From: GWE2-51-13 sp041736705
GTDB lineage: Bacteria; Bacillota_I; Bacilli_A; Erysipelotrichales; Erysipelotrichaceae
NCBI GenBank assembly: GCA_041736705.1
Contig: JBGSTC010000017.1
Location: forward strand, 62,001 to 126,000
Direction: 5' to 3'
DNA: 64,000 nt
Below, in pieces: positions 25,134 through 34,375 of this stretch. Numbering within the stretch: the first letter of the stretch is position 1; the number at the start of each line of letters is the position of its first letter. A program made the position numbers and the translations under genes. A model generated the notes under the pieces. That model had not been told where the DNA came from and did no database searches. It was given only the letters and a program-made list of their open reading frames with translations.

Positions 25134-25598
25134 ATGGTAGGTTTGATTGCGGTTGATCTTGAAGGATCGGAAGAGTTGTTCCAGGACCAGGAGTCGGACG
25201 ATCTGATGCGGAAAGGTGCAGTCGGAGAGTTTCCATCGTTTGTTGGCGCGTTGTCGGACCGCATCGCTGACCCCCATCGATCCCCCGATCACAAAGACAA
25301 GCGGCTTGGGGGAATAGGTGAAGTGTTCTTCCATTTGCTTCGCAAAGGTAAGCGAATCGTAGATGTCACCATGCAGGTCCAAGAGGATGACCTGGTCTTC
25401 CGTTTTGATTTTCTCCAAGATCCTCTCCCCTTCCTTGACCATCCCGGTTTTCTGGGAGGCAAGGTCGTCGGAGGTCGGTTCGTCGCCGACTTCTTCGATC
25501 AGGATCTTATGGTAGGGTTGAATCCGCTTTTGATAGTCCTGGATCAGATCCGCCAGCGCTTTTTCCTTGATCTTGCCGACGGCGATGAGTTTGATCAT
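25128..25598 (-). CDS. rlmH: 23S rRNA (pseudouridine1915-N3)-methyltransferase RlmH
   Basis: This 156-aa SPOUT-class methyltransferase modifies pseudouridine 1915 of 23S rRNA on the assembled ribosome. Family motifs are MIKLIAVGKIKEKAL at the start, FVIGGSMGVSD (the SAM knot region, about 102-112) and the C-terminal FPHQIVRLLVLEQLFR followed by NQTYHK. Length is normal. The ATG overlaps the htrA stop by 4 bases. The order walJ-htrA-rlmH is a conserved Bacillota arrangement near the replication origin. Confidence 0.96.
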   Translation of the reverse strand: MIKLIAVGKIKEKALADLIQDYQKRIQPYHKILIEEVGDEPTSDDLASQKTGMVKEGERILEKIKTEDQVILLDLHGDIYDSLTFAKQMEEHFTYSPKPLVFVIGGSMGVSDAVRQRANKRWKLSDCTFPHQIVRLLVLEQLFRSFKINRNQTYHK

Positions 25599-26674
25599 TT
25601 CAACGTCACGGTGACTTCGGTTTCTTTTTCATCGCGCAAGTAGCGGATCACCACCGGATCCCCGACTTTCTTGGCGTAAAGCAGTTTCCTGAATTGTTTG
25701 AACGTGGTGATTTCGATCCCGTCGAACGTAAGGATGATGTCGCCTTTCTTGATGCCTGCGACACCGGCCGGTCCGCTGAACGTGATCGAGGTGATGTAGA
25801 GGCCTTTGTTGAGATCCAATTGGATCCCGTAGAAACTCTTCTGATAGTTGCTGAGCTCGTCGATGCCGACGGCAGAGATCCCGATGACCGGTCGGATGAC
25901 TTTCCCGTTCGCCCGGAGTTGTTCGATGATAGGGATGATTTCGTTGATTGGAATCGCGAACCCCATGCCTTCCACTTCTTCATAGACGATCTTCATCGAG
26001 GTGATGCCGACCAGTTCGCCCGCCATGTTGATGAGCGGTCCGCCGGAGTTCCCGGGATTGATCGCGGCGTCGGTTTGCAGGACGAGGCTATCCCAATCGT
26101 CGAATCCATCACTGTTCAAGTCGACCGGGACGATCCGATCGACACCGGAAATGATCCCCATGGTGACCGACCCTTGAAAATCCAAACCCAAGGGGCTCCC
26201 GATCGCCAATACGTTTTCCCCGACTTTGATCAAGGCGGAATCGCCAAGACTGAAGGGGGTGATCGTAAAGTCGATGTCGACTTCAAGCAAGGCAAGGTCG
26301 GTATAGAGGTCCGACCCCAAGGCTTTCGCTTCAAGCTGTTCGCCGTTGGCGAACGTGACCGTCAGACTGGTCGCGTCTTCGATGACATGGTTGTTGGTGA
26401 TGATGTAGGCTTTGGACCCTTCGACATCATAGATGGCTCCGCTTCCCGTGGAAAACACTTCGCCATTGTAGAGTGCGGAAACCCCGACGACTTTGTCGAG
26501 GGATTTCTCGACGACCTTCGTCACGTCCGTCGTGAAATCGGTGACGACTTTATTGATGATTTTCGTCTCCGTGGTTTTTTCATCCAATTGAGTTTGAAAC
26601 TGCGAAAGTTGGATCGTGAGGACACTGTTCCAGACGACCATCGCCGCGATGAGGACCCATACCCATTTTTTCAT
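25595..26674 (-). CDS. htrA: HtrA/DegP-like membrane-anchored serine protease
   Basis: This is a 359-aa trypsin-like quality-control protease acting outside the membrane. The N-terminal helix (residues 3-22) is an uncleaved anchor. The catalytic triad is His96 (TNNHVIED), Asp126 (TDLALLEVD) and Ser210 (NPGNSGGPL). A single PDZ domain covers about 255-359 (GLYITSITFSGPAGVAGIKKGD). The gene abuts walJ with no gap and overlaps rlmH by 4 bases. It corresponds to the protease gene (yycK/htrC) of the walRK operon end in Bacilli, but the kinase and regulator are absent here. Confidence 0.94.
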   Translation of the reverse strand: MKKWVWVLIAAMVVWNSVLTIQLSQFQTQLDEKTTETKIINKVVTDFTTDVTKVVEKSLDKVVGVSALYNGEVFSTGSGAIYDVEGSKAYIITNNHVIEDATSLTVTFANGEQLEAKALGSDLYTDLALLEVDIDFTITPFSLGDSALIKVGENVLAIGSPLGLDFQGSVTMGIISGVDRIVPVDLNSDGFDDWDSLVLQTDAAINPGNSGGPLINMAGELVGITSMKIVYEEVEGMGFAIPINEIIPIIEQLRANGKVIRPVIGISAVGIDELSNYQKSFYGIQLDLNKGLYITSITFSGPAGVAGIKKGDIILTFDGIEITTFKQFRKLLYAKKVGDPVVIRYLRDEKETEVTVTLK

Positions 26675-27421
26675 TTATTTTCCTCCTGATAAGGTTTCAT
26701 ATTGTCTGGCGCAACGTAGCGTCAGGGTTTGAATGCGTGAAGGGTGGTACTCTGCCAAGATTCTGGCGTGGGTGGAATAAGCGAGAAATTCGTCGTTGGC
26801 TTCCTGACTCAGGTGGGCCAATACGATTTCCGTGGTGGAAGGACCGATCAATTTACTGAGGACGGTGGCGCTGTCTTCGTTGCAGAGGTGGCCGTTGTCC
26901 GAAAGGATACGCTTCTTGGTGAAGATCGGACGGCTGGTTTTCATCAGCATCTCCGGATCGTGGTTGCTTTCAAAAATATAGTAGTCCGCGTTTTCGAAAT
27001 ATGTGAAATCATGCTCGCGCACATAGCCCGTGTCGGTGACATACACCAGGGTTTCCCCGTCGTGTCGCAGGACATAGCCCAAGGTCAATCCCGAATCATG
27101 GGAAAGAGGGACGGGAAGGATGGAAACCTCGCCTACGATAAAGGGTTCGTAGGGGGTGATCCGGATCGCATCCGGTCGCGCATCGATGACGAAGGGCGTA
27201 TAAACCGGGTGTTTACTGAACATTTTCAATGCGCTGACATGGTCGCTGTGGCTGTGTGTGATCAGCACGGCATCGACCTTGTTATAGTCTATCCCTAGAT
27301 TGTGAAAACTGTGTGTCAGATGCTTTTGGGTCGTTCCGCAATCAATAACAAGCCGGGTGTCCCCGGCTTGAATGATGCAACAGTTTCCTCTGGATCCGCT
27401 CGCCAACAAATGATATTTCAT
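26675..27421 (-). CDS. walJ: WalJ/YycJ metallo-beta-lactamase-fold exonuclease-like protein
   Basis: This 248-aa protein has the MBL metal motif HSHSDH at 56-61 and LLASGSRGNCC at the N-terminus, the YycJ/WalJ signature. WalJ is linked in Bacilli to cell-wall and DNA-replication coordination and has been described as a 5'-exonuclease-fold protein. ATG 27421 is chosen because it gives the family N-terminus. The frame extends to 27883, but that part overlaps the peptidase gene and does not look like protein-coding sequence. Only 1 base separates this start from the M23 peptidase stop. The htrA ribosome site lies inside its last codons. Confidence 0.93.
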   Translation of the reverse strand: MKYHLLASGSRGNCCIIQAGDTRLVIDCGTTQKHLTHSFHNLGIDYNKVDAVLITHSHSDHVSALKMFSKHPVYTPFVIDARPDAIRITPYEPFIVGEVSILPVPLSHDSGLTLGYVLRHDGETLVYVTDTGYVREHDFTYFENADYYIFESNHDPEMLMKTSRPIFTKKRILSDNGHLCNEDSATVLSKLIGPSTTEIVLAHLSQEANDEFLAYSTHARILAEYHPSRIQTLTLRCARQYETLSGGK

Positions 27422-27422
27422 C

Positions 27423-28910
27423 TTAGCATCCCAGCCATTTGCACGGATTCTGCCGTGTCCCGTTGACCCAGATTTCAAAGTGGAGATGCGCTCCGAAGGT
27501 TTTCCCTGTGTTTCCGATCTTCCCGATGACTTCGCCTTTTTCAACGGCGACCCCGACCGGGAAATACGCCGGGCTTGAGAAATGGTTGTACTTCGTCCAA
27601 TATCCGTTGTTATGGTTGATGATGATGTAGTAACCCGCCAGATAATGCCATCCGCGTTCTTTGACGACGCCGCGGTCGGCCGCATAGACGTTTCCGTAAC
27701 GGATGTAGATGTTGACCATGTCGACCGCATAATGCCCGGCATAACATAACCAACGACAAGTGACACGGGGGTTGTCGACCGGCCATCTGAACTTCCCGCT
27801 ACCGATGCCCGGGATGACCTTAGTCCCGACCCGAATGACTTCCTGGACGGGTTGCTTGATGATGACGGAAGAGATTTTTTCATATCCGGCCAATTCGCCG
27901 TTCACGTAGACTTCCTTGTATTTGACGTTGGCATACCCGTTTTGATCGTTGGTCTGGACGACGCGCAAACCTTCGCGCAACGTATTGTCCGTAACGTATT
28001 TCGTCGGTTTGGGGTATACCGTTTCACGCACCAGACGTTCGCGATTGACGATGACGTTGATCGGCGATTGGAAATAGGTGACGTTCAGTTTCATCCCGGC
28101 TTGCAGGATCTGTTCGGTCGACTTCAACACTTCGGCGTTGATCGTCACGACTTGCTGGGCGCTGAGTCCGTTCAACGAACCCACCCCTTCGACCGTGTCG
28201 TAAGGTTGGACGGTATAGTATTTCTTTTCGACGCCATAGCCATAACTTAAGAAGTAAACGATGGCGTTCTTATCCATGAGGATATCGGATTTCGGCGCCA
28301 ATCCTTTAGTCGCCGTCGTCGTTTCGACGACGGAAATCCCGATTTCACGGTATCCGTAGGTTTTCAGTTCGGCCGGCAGTTTCTTGTTTTTAATGAGGTC
28401 CAACGCTTCTTTGGAGATAAAATTCAGCAGGTATTGTTCCTTGGCGGCCTCGAAGTCCTCCAGGTTTTTTACGTAGATGATCGCCCCGTTGGAGAATTCG
28501 ATCTTGTTGACTTCGACGGAAAACAAATCTTTCTCTTTCAGGTACGCCAAAATCTCCGCATCCTTGTTTTCATATTGGACGTAGCTTTGTTCGGTGGTGA
28601 TGACCACGTCTTCCCCCAAACCGATATTCGAATCCGGGAAAAAGGCTTCATAGCTTTCCTTATAGACTTCCTTCAATAGGCTTTCAAGTTTCGTCGCATC
28701 GGTGATGACACCGATCAATTCATTCTTCACATAGACTTTCGAGACGGTCGTCGGGATTTCCACGACCGAATCGACCGATTGGGGAATGATCGACGTTTCC
28801 GTAAACGCGTTGACGTCGGGATCCAGAGCGGGGGTTTCAAAGTTTTCAGAAAACGAGACGACCGCCAAACTCAATGCGAGCGCTAAAAGGATGGGAAGTA
28901 TTTTTTTCAT
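27423..28910 (-). CDS. Secreted cell-wall peptidase with LysM-like, G5 and M23 domains
   Basis: This 495-aa exported protein is predicted to cleave peptidoglycan cross-links. A signal peptide (MKKILPILLALALSLAVVSFS) is followed by a mixed alpha/beta N-terminal region (about 50-225). A LysM-like repeat follows (about 232-290: YYTVQPYDTVEGVGSLNGLSAQQVV is its core region, in two parts). Next come a G5 domain (about 300-375) and a C-terminal M23 domain (about 380-495). In M23, GHYAVDM and HLHFEIW supply the zinc ligands. It sits where walRK-operon genes occur in relatives, between dnaB and walJ, and abuts both. Confidence 0.88.
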   Translation of the reverse strand: MKKILPILLALALSLAVVSFSENFETPALDPDVNAFTETSIIPQSVDSVVEIPTTVSKVYVKNELIGVITDATKLESLLKEVYKESYEAFFPDSNIGLGEDVVITTEQSYVQYENKDAEILAYLKEKDLFSVEVNKIEFSNGAIIYVKNLEDFEAAKEQYLLNFISKEALDLIKNKKLPAELKTYGYREIGISVVETTTATKGLAPKSDILMDKNAIVYFLSYGYGVEKKYYTVQPYDTVEGVGSLNGLSAQQVVTINAEVLKSTEQILQAGMKLNVTYFQSPINVIVNRERLVRETVYPKPTKYVTDNTLREGLRVVQTNDQNGYANVKYKEVYVNGELAGYEKISSVIIKQPVQEVIRVGTKVIPGIGSGKFRWPVDNPRVTCRWLCYAGHYAVDMVNIYIRYGNVYAADRGVVKERGWHYLAGYYIIINHNNGYWTKYNHFSSPAYFPVGVAVEKGEVIGKIGNTGKTFGAHLHFEIWVNGTRQNPCKWLGC

Positions 28911-28912
28911 TC

Positions 28913-30259
28913 TTAACCTCCTTTTGGACCTGCGCCTTCGGCGTAGTTATAGAAACTGTTGATGGTGCGTTCAAACGCCAGTTTGACCACTTGGGTCGGA
29001 CCGTTACGATGTTTCGCGATGTCGATGTCGACTTCTTCGGTTTCAGGGACATCCTCGGCACGGTTATAGTAGGCGTCGCGATACAGGAAGACGACCAAGT
29101 CGGCGTCTTGTTCCAAGGCACCGGATTCACGCAGGTCGCTCAACATCGGATGTTTGTCCGTACGATGTTCGACGGTACGGGATAACTGCGAAAGGGCGAT
29201 GACGGGGACCTTGAGTTCGCGTGCCAACGACTTCAGACTACGCGAAATCTCGGAAACCTCTTGCTGACGGTTTTCGGAGTTTCTTCCGCTGCCCGAAATC
29301 AATTGGATATAGTCGATGACGATCATGCATAAACCGTGTTCGGCTTGAAGTTTGCGACATTTCGAAAAGATTTCCGCGACACGAACGCCCGGACTGTCGT
29401 CGATGAAGATCTTCGCCATGCGAAGTTCGGTCGCCGCTTCGTTGAGTTGGTTCCATTCGTTGTTGACAAGATAGCCGGTGCGCAGCTTTTGCCCCGGGAT
29501 CCGCGATTTCGCCGACAACATACGCGAAATGAGTTGTTCGGCCGGCATTTCAAGCGAAAATAGCGCGACCGCTTCGTTGTTGATCTGGGCGGCGTTCATG
29601 GTCAGGTTCAAGGCGAATGCGGTCTTCCCCATCGAAGGACGGGCGGCAAGGATGATGAGGTCCCCTTTTTGGAAACCGTTGGTGCAACGGTCCAAATCCC
29701 GGTATCCGGTCGCCGTCCCCGTGATCGCGGAGCGGTTGGTGCTCATCTTCTGGATATTGTCGACGACGGTGGACACGACTTCTTTCGATGCCCTGAAGTC
29801 CCCCGTGCGGCGTGTCCGCGTGACATTGAGGAGTTGCTTCTCGGCGCGGTCCATGACTTCGTCGATGTCCGGTCCTGAATTGAACCCTTCATCGGCGATG
29901 GTCTGCGCGGTCAGGATGAGATTGCGTAGGTAGGCTTTATTTTGAATCAGTTCGATGTAATATTTGGTGTTGGCGGAAGAGACCGAGGTATCGGAGAGTT
30001 CCATGATGAAGTCGACACCCCCGATCGAGCTCAGTACGTTGAGGTCGTTGCATCGGCTGATCAAGCCCGGCGCATCGATCGGCTTCCCTTCTTCCTGCAT
30101 CCCCATCATCACGGTGAAAAGACGCTTATGCGCCTCCACGTAGAATTCATCCGCATGCATCCCCTGTTCAAGGGCGATGTTGACGGCGCTGGGATAGACA
30201 AGCATACTGGATAAAAGCGCTTGTTCGGCTTCGATGCTGTTGGGGAGTTGACGACTCAT
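28913..30259 (-). CDS. dnaB: Replicative DNA helicase DnaB-type (DnaC in Bacillus)
   Basis: This 448-aa hexameric helicase unwinds the replication fork. The N-terminal helical domain (about 1-110) begins SRQLPNSIEAEQALLSSML. The RecA-like domain has Walker A ARPSMGKTAF (about 205-215), Walker B MIVIDYIQLI and the HRTDKHPMLSDLRESGALEQDAD motif region near 360. ATG 30259 is chosen for its GAGGT site and family N-terminus; the frame extends 19 codons upstream into the rplI end. It follows rplI, as in most Bacillota. No intein is present. Confidence 0.96.
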   Translation of the reverse strand: MSRQLPNSIEAEQALLSSMLVYPSAVNIALEQGMHADEFYVEAHKRLFTVMMGMQEEGKPIDAPGLISRCNDLNVLSSIGGVDFIMELSDTSVSSANTKYYIELIQNKAYLRNLILTAQTIADEGFNSGPDIDEVMDRAEKQLLNVTRTRRTGDFRASKEVVSTVVDNIQKMSTNRSAITGTATGYRDLDRCTNGFQKGDLIILAARPSMGKTAFALNLTMNAAQINNEAVALFSLEMPAEQLISRMLSAKSRIPGQKLRTGYLVNNEWNQLNEAATELRMAKIFIDDSPGVRVAEIFSKCRKLQAEHGLCMIVIDYIQLISGSGRNSENRQQEVSEISRSLKSLARELKVPVIALSQLSRTVEHRTDKHPMLSDLRESGALEQDADLVVFLYRDAYYNRAEDVPETEEVDIDIAKHRNGPTQVVKLAFERTINSFYNYAEGAGPKGG

Positions 30260-30272
30260 GGGCGTACCTCGT

Positions 30273-30722
30273 TTACTTCGTGGCTTTGAGATGGACGGCG
30301 ATTTCTCCGACGACATTCTTATGCAGATCGATCTTCACCTGATTTAATCCTAAGGTATGGATCGGACCGTTGTCCACTATTTTCCGTTTGTCGATCGAAA
30401 TCCCGTGAGCCTTCTGTAAGGTCTCCGCGATTTGTTTGGTGCTGATCGATCCGAAAACCTTTCCGCCTTCCCCGACTTTCACGTCGAAAACCAGTTTCAC
30501 AGTGGCAAGTTTCGCCTTGAGCGCCTCGGCATCCGCGATCTTCTGTTTCTCTTTCAGTTCTTCCTGTAGTTTCTGGTTATCCAGAATCCCCAGGCTGGTC
30601 TTGGTGACTTCGACCGCATGTTTATTGCGGATCAGGAAGTTGCGCGCGTATCCGTCCGCGACGTCGACGATCTGATCCTTCTTCCCGACGTTCTTAACGT
30701 CTTCAAGCAAGATGACTTTCAT
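30273..30722 (-). CDS. rplI: 50S ribosomal protein L9
   Basis: This 149-aa ribosomal protein has the usual length. The N-terminal domain (MKVILLEDVKNVGKKDQIVDV) is diagnostic. A long central helix (about 45-75, Glu/Lys-rich) and the C-terminal domain (FGSISTKQIAETL) follow. Its start lies 20 bases inside the end of gdpP, and dnaB follows 13 bases later. The order gdpP-rplI-dnaB is the standard origin-proximal block. Confidence 0.97.
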   Translation of the reverse strand: MKVILLEDVKNVGKKDQIVDVADGYARNFLIRNKHAVEVTKTSLGILDNQKLQEELKEKQKIADAEALKAKLATVKLVFDVKVGEGGKVFGSISTKQIAETLQKAHGISIDKRKIVDNGPIHTLGLNQVKIDLHKNVVGEIAVHLKATK

Positions 30723-32685
30723 GTTTATGTTCCTCTTCTTCCATGTATTTTTTCAGTGCTTCTTCAAGTTCTTCTTTTAGTTTGACCACCGTCGTATTCT
30801 CGCGTTGCAATGCGGCTGCGGAGAAATGTCCCCCGCCGCTCATTTTTTCGACGATCGTATGGACGTTTACTTTTCCTTTAGACCGGGCCGATAATGCGAC
30901 CGTCTTTTCATCGATGTTCGCGATGACGAACGCGGCTTCCACATCCTTGATCGACAACATGCTGTCGGCGACCTGGGAAAGGATGGCGCGCGGCGCCACG
31001 CTTCCGTCGTTCAATGCGGAAATCAAAATCCCGCCGGGCTTCTTTTCACAGTTCTTCAGTAACTTCGTCTTCATTTCGAAATCGTTGAAATCATCTTTGA
31101 GAAGATCGTCGGCTTCATACGTGTCCGCCCCGTATTTCTTCAACAACGATGCGGCTTCGAACGTCCTCGACCCTGTCCGGTTACGGAAGCGGTTGGTGTC
31201 GATCAGGATCCCGGTGAGGATGATGGTCGCTTCCGCGCTTTCAAAAGAGACGAGGTTGGTCTGATAGGGTACCAGTTCGGTCACGAGTTCGGACGTCGAC
31301 GACGCCGCGGTTTCCACATAGACCAAGACCGGATTGAAACTGAAATCGCCGGATCGGCGATGGTGGTCGACGACCACCACTTTCTTCGCTTTCTCGATGA
31401 CGCTTTGGGCGTTCGACTGGTTGGCGATGTGATGATCCACCATGACGACCAAAGTGTCCTTCTTCAAGTCTTCCAACGCTTCCGTTTCATTGATGAAATG
31501 ATGGTTGGTTTCCAGGATTTCCTTATGTTTTAAGATCGCACCGCTCAGCTTCGCTTCGATTCCGCCGGAACGGGTGACCACGCGTACGGTTTTCCCGTAG
31601 GATTGGACGATCCGACTGATGCCCAAGGCGGCACCGAAACAATCGAAATCCATCTCCTTATGACCTACGACGATCACGTCGGAGGATTGTTGGATCAAGT
31701 CGCGCAAGGTCTGGGCGATGACACGGACACGGACCTTACTGCGCTTTTCCTGCGCTTCGCTGCTTCCGCCGAAATACTTCACGTCCTCGGAGAAACGCTT
31801 GATGGCGATCTGGTCGCCACCGCGGCTTTGAGCGAGTTCGAGAAGATTGTTGACCATTTCCTCGAGTTGCTGGAAATCGGCGGTCCCGCGCGCAAACGCC
31901 ATCGATAGTGTGATCGCCACATCCATCTGCTGCGCCGTGGAACGGATATAGTTCAAGATGGAGAAGCGCTCGTTCATGATTTCTTGGAAAATCTTCTCGT
32001 TAAGTACCAAAAGATAGCGATCGTTCTTGATCCTCTTTACGAACATCCCCTTGCTTTTCGCCCAGTCGACGACCGGTTGGCGAAGCTTGCTTTCGATGAT
32101 GGAGGTTTTTTGTTCTTCTTCGTATTGGATCGTCTCTTCATAATTATCCAGATGGATCAAACCCAATACGACTTGTTCTTTTTCATAAAGGTCGCTCAGA
32201 TGATAACTCATCGTCACATCCTTCAGAAACAAGGTTTGTCCGTCTTCTTTGCGAATGATCTGATACATCGTCTCTTCGACATCTTCGATGACGGTTTCAT
32301 CATCCCCGGTAAACAAGGTTTTGGTTTTAGGCAACCAATTGGTGACTTTCTTCCCGATGACGTCGTAGCCTCGGTCTTCCAGCAATTCGCTGATCCAGGT
32401 GATGATGTAGTTTTCGTCATACGTCAGGAACCCGACTTCCCCGAACAGGAACGCTTCCTTCGCGTCGCTGCCCAAAACCCGGGAAATCGTCAACACGCGT
32501 TTTTTCTGGTCTTCCTGATACGTATCGACCAAGATCCAGATCAGCGCGATGTTGACCAGGATGATGACGGTGTCGAACCCGTTGAATCCGACTTGGTATA
32601 CGAAATGGACCAAGGAAAAAACCACGACTTCGGCCGCGAGGATGGCGATGATCTTGATTCTTAACTTCGCGAATTGTTCGAACAC
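30703..32685 (-). CDS. gdpP: Cyclic-di-AMP phosphodiesterase GdpP
   Basis: This 660-aa membrane enzyme hydrolyses c-di-AMP, a cell-wall and potassium signal. Two N-terminal helices (about 12-50) are followed by a PAS-like region (about 70-150), a degenerate GGDEF domain (about 160-300) and DHH/DHHA1 phosphodiesterase domains. The DHH part has GHKEMDFDCFGAALG and VVMVDHHIANQSN; the DHHA1 part has GGGHFSAAA near the C-terminus. GTG 32685 is chosen as start: GGAGGT lies 6 bases upstream and it gives a family-normal length. The longer frame to 32760 overlaps yybS. It is coupled to yybS, whose stop is 4 bases away. Confidence 0.94.
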   Translation of the reverse strand: MFEQFAKLRIKIIAILAAEVVVFSLVHFVYQVGFNGFDTVIILVNIALIWILVDTYQEDQKKRVLTISRVLGSDAKEAFLFGEVGFLTYDENYIITWISELLEDRGYDVIGKKVTNWLPKTKTLFTGDDETVIEDVEETMYQIIRKEDGQTLFLKDVTMSYHLSDLYEKEQVVLGLIHLDNYEETIQYEEEQKTSIIESKLRQPVVDWAKSKGMFVKRIKNDRYLLVLNEKIFQEIMNERFSILNYIRSTAQQMDVAITLSMAFARGTADFQQLEEMVNNLLELAQSRGGDQIAIKRFSEDVKYFGGSSEAQEKRSKVRVRVIAQTLRDLIQQSSDVIVVGHKEMDFDCFGAALGISRIVQSYGKTVRVVTRSGGIEAKLSGAILKHKEILETNHHFINETEALEDLKKDTLVVMVDHHIANQSNAQSVIEKAKKVVVVDHHRRSGDFSFNPVLVYVETAASSTSELVTELVPYQTNLVSFESAEATIILTGILIDTNRFRNRTGSRTFEAASLLKKYGADTYEADDLLKDDFNDFEMKTKLLKNCEKKPGGILISALNDGSVAPRAILSQVADSMLSIKDVEAAFVIANIDEKTVALSARSKGKVNVHTIVEKMSGGGHFSAAALQRENTTVVKLKEELEEALKKYMEEEEHKHESHLA

Positions 32686-32689
32686 GACA

Positions 32690-33598
32690 TTACCTCCGAT
32701 ATAGGACTCGGTTTCTGAAATCAGTGAGGATATCGAGCGCTCCGATGATGATGCAGACATAGGTCATCGGTGCGGGGAGGATGAGATAAAGGAGAAGCGC
32801 GATGGTCGGCAACCGTTTCATCTTGACGACCGGGGCCGCCAGGCTAAGGAAGATGAACGTATCGAAGAGGAAGACCATCAGTGCGATCAGGTAGACGAGG
32901 TTAGCCGTGACTTGCAGGTCGATGTTGTCCGTCATCGCTTTGGCGATAAGCGGCGAGAACAACAATGCCAATGCCACCCAACCCATCGGTTTGGGGACGC
33001 GCATCGTATTCAAGGGACGCATCGGCAAGACCGCGATCTTCAGACGCTTCATCAATAGGATCGCGGAGATGTGGGTCAAGATCGACTGCAGGACGGCGGT
33101 CAATAGGATCACCATCGGATACATCGCATACAAGGTCGCCGTCAGGGTCGCGTCGATCGTGATGGAATCCAAGGTTTTGAGATACTCGATGATCAACCCG
33201 ACTTCTTCCATCACATTATACCCAAAAAAGGCGGCGAATGCATAGGTTGTCAAAAACATCGTGGCGGCCGTGATCAGAATCGTGATTCCAAGCAACCACT
33301 CGTTGGCTTTCTTCTTACTCACGCCATACCCGTAAGCGAGTCCGTTGGCCAATGCACTCGCCATGAAGAACAAGGATTGCGGGGTACCGAGGATGAAACT
33401 GATGATCGTCATCCCGAAGGCGACGACCCAGGCGTTTCTTAATCCATGTTTCACGGTATAGAACAAGATCGGCAGCGGCATCAGGAAGGCCGCATAGGTT
33501 TCAAGGATGAACAGGAATTGACGGTTGATGATGACAAAGAGGCCGATGATGGCGATCATCATCGCACCGTCTGTAATCTGACGGACGGATTTACGCAT
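32690..33598 (-). CDS. yybS: DUF2232 (YybS-like) membrane protein
   Basis: This 302-aa integral membrane protein has about eight hydrophobic helices and fits YybS/DUF2232, found between rpsR and gdpP in many Bacilli. Its function is not established; the family resembles small-solute transporter S-components. Start 33598 (MRKSVRQITDG) is chosen for AAAGGAG 6 bases upstream. It is separated from rpsR by a terminator hairpin, so it begins the yybS-gdpP-rplI-dnaB transcript or is reached by readthrough. Confidence 0.85.
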   Translation of the reverse strand: MRKSVRQITDGAMMIAIIGLFVIINRQFLFILETYAAFLMPLPILFYTVKHGLRNAWVVAFGMTIISFILGTPQSLFFMASALANGLAYGYGVSKKKANEWLLGITILITAATMFLTTYAFAAFFGYNVMEEVGLIIEYLKTLDSITIDATLTATLYAMYPMVILLTAVLQSILTHISAILLMKRLKIAVLPMRPLNTMRVPKPMGWVALALLFSPLIAKAMTDNIDLQVTANLVYLIALMVFLFDTFIFLSLAAPVVKMKRLPTIALLLYLILPAPMTYVCIIIGALDILTDFRNRVLYRR

Positions 33599-33620
33599 GG
33601 AAACTCCTTTCAATGCATAA

Positions 33621-33646
33621 AACCTCCATCGAGACCGATGGAGGTT
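33621..33646 (-). terminator. Terminator after rpsR
   Basis: Minus strand: 11-bp perfect stem AACCTCCATCG / CGATGGAGGTT with loop GTCT, then TTATG. It lies 10 bases after the rpsR stop. Confidence 0.7.
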
Positions 33647-33655
33647 TGTTTGAAC

Positions 33656-33886
33656 TTAGTCGGCTACGTAAGGTAGCAGAGCCATTTGACGAGCACGTTT
33701 GATCGCGGTCGCCAGCAAGCGTTGGTATTTTGCACGAGTGCCGGTAACACGTCTGGGAATGATCTTGCCGTTTGCGGAGATGAATCTCTTCAACAGTTCG
33801 ATATCCTTATAGTCAATCGTGGTTACATTGTTTTTTGTGAAGTAACAAACCTTTTTGCGGCCCATTCTTTGCTTTTTAAATGCCAT
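33656..33886 (-). CDS. rpsR: 30S ribosomal protein S18
   Basis: This is a 76-aa S18. The KVCYFT and DYKDIELLKRFISANGKI segments (about 12-42) and RRVTGTRAKYQR are typical. In the ribosome S18 pairs with S6. The order rpsF-ssb-rpsR is conserved and the three genes are closely spaced. Confidence 0.98.
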   Translation of the reverse strand: MAFKKQRMGRKKVCYFTKNNVTTIDYKDIELLKRFISANGKIIPRRVTGTRAKYQRLLATAIKRARQMALLPYVAD

Positions 33887-33904
33887 GGTAGATCTCCTTT
33901 CTTG

Positions 33905-34363
33905 TTAAAATGGAAGGTCGTCGCTGGAAATATCCAGTAAAGGACCGGTATTGAAGTCTTCATCCGCGGTATTGTTGTCGGGATAGTAGCCTTGCGACTG
34001 ACCTTGCGACGGCGCGGTGAAGGTTTGCGAACGATTCTCGCTTGCACCTTTGGATTCTAAGAGTTGGACCGAATCACACGTAACTTCCGTCGTGTAGACT
34101 TTCTTTCCGTCTTGACCGTCGTAACTACCTGTGGTAATCCGACCTTCGACTCCGATCAATGACCCTTTGCGGACGTATTGACCGACGAATTCCGCCGTAC
34201 GTTCCCATGTGGTGCATCGGATGAAGTCTGCTTGTTCTTGTTGCCCTGCGGTCGTGCGGCGATTGCACGCAACGGTGAAGGACGCGACGGATTTCCCTGT
34301 CTGCGTTTTACGCAACTCCGGATCTTTCGTGATCCGGCCGACTAAGACGACGCGATTGATCAT
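33905..34363 (-). CDS. ssb: Single-stranded DNA-binding protein
   Basis: This is a 152-aa SSB. The OB-fold covers about 1-105 (MINRVVLVGRITKDPELR, FRCTTWERTAEF-like IRCTTWERTAEFV). A Gln/Ser-rich linker and the acidic protein-interaction tip SSDDLPF follow. Length and tail are typical of Bacilli. It lies between rpsF and rpsR. Confidence 0.97.
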   Translation of the reverse strand: MINRVVLVGRITKDPELRKTQTGKSVASFTVACNRRTTAGQQEQADFIRCTTWERTAEFVGQYVRKGSLIGVEGRITTGSYDGQDGKKVYTTEVTCDSVQLLESKGASENRSQTFTAPSQGQSQGYYPDNNTADEDFNTGPLLDISSDDLPF

Positions 34364-34375
34364 GTGGTTCCCCCT

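Noticed and set aside
27422..27883. N-terminal extension of the WalJ frame
   Set aside because: It lies entirely within the M23 peptidase gene in another frame and is Ser/Arg-rich without family similarity; the WalJ N-terminus starts at 27421.
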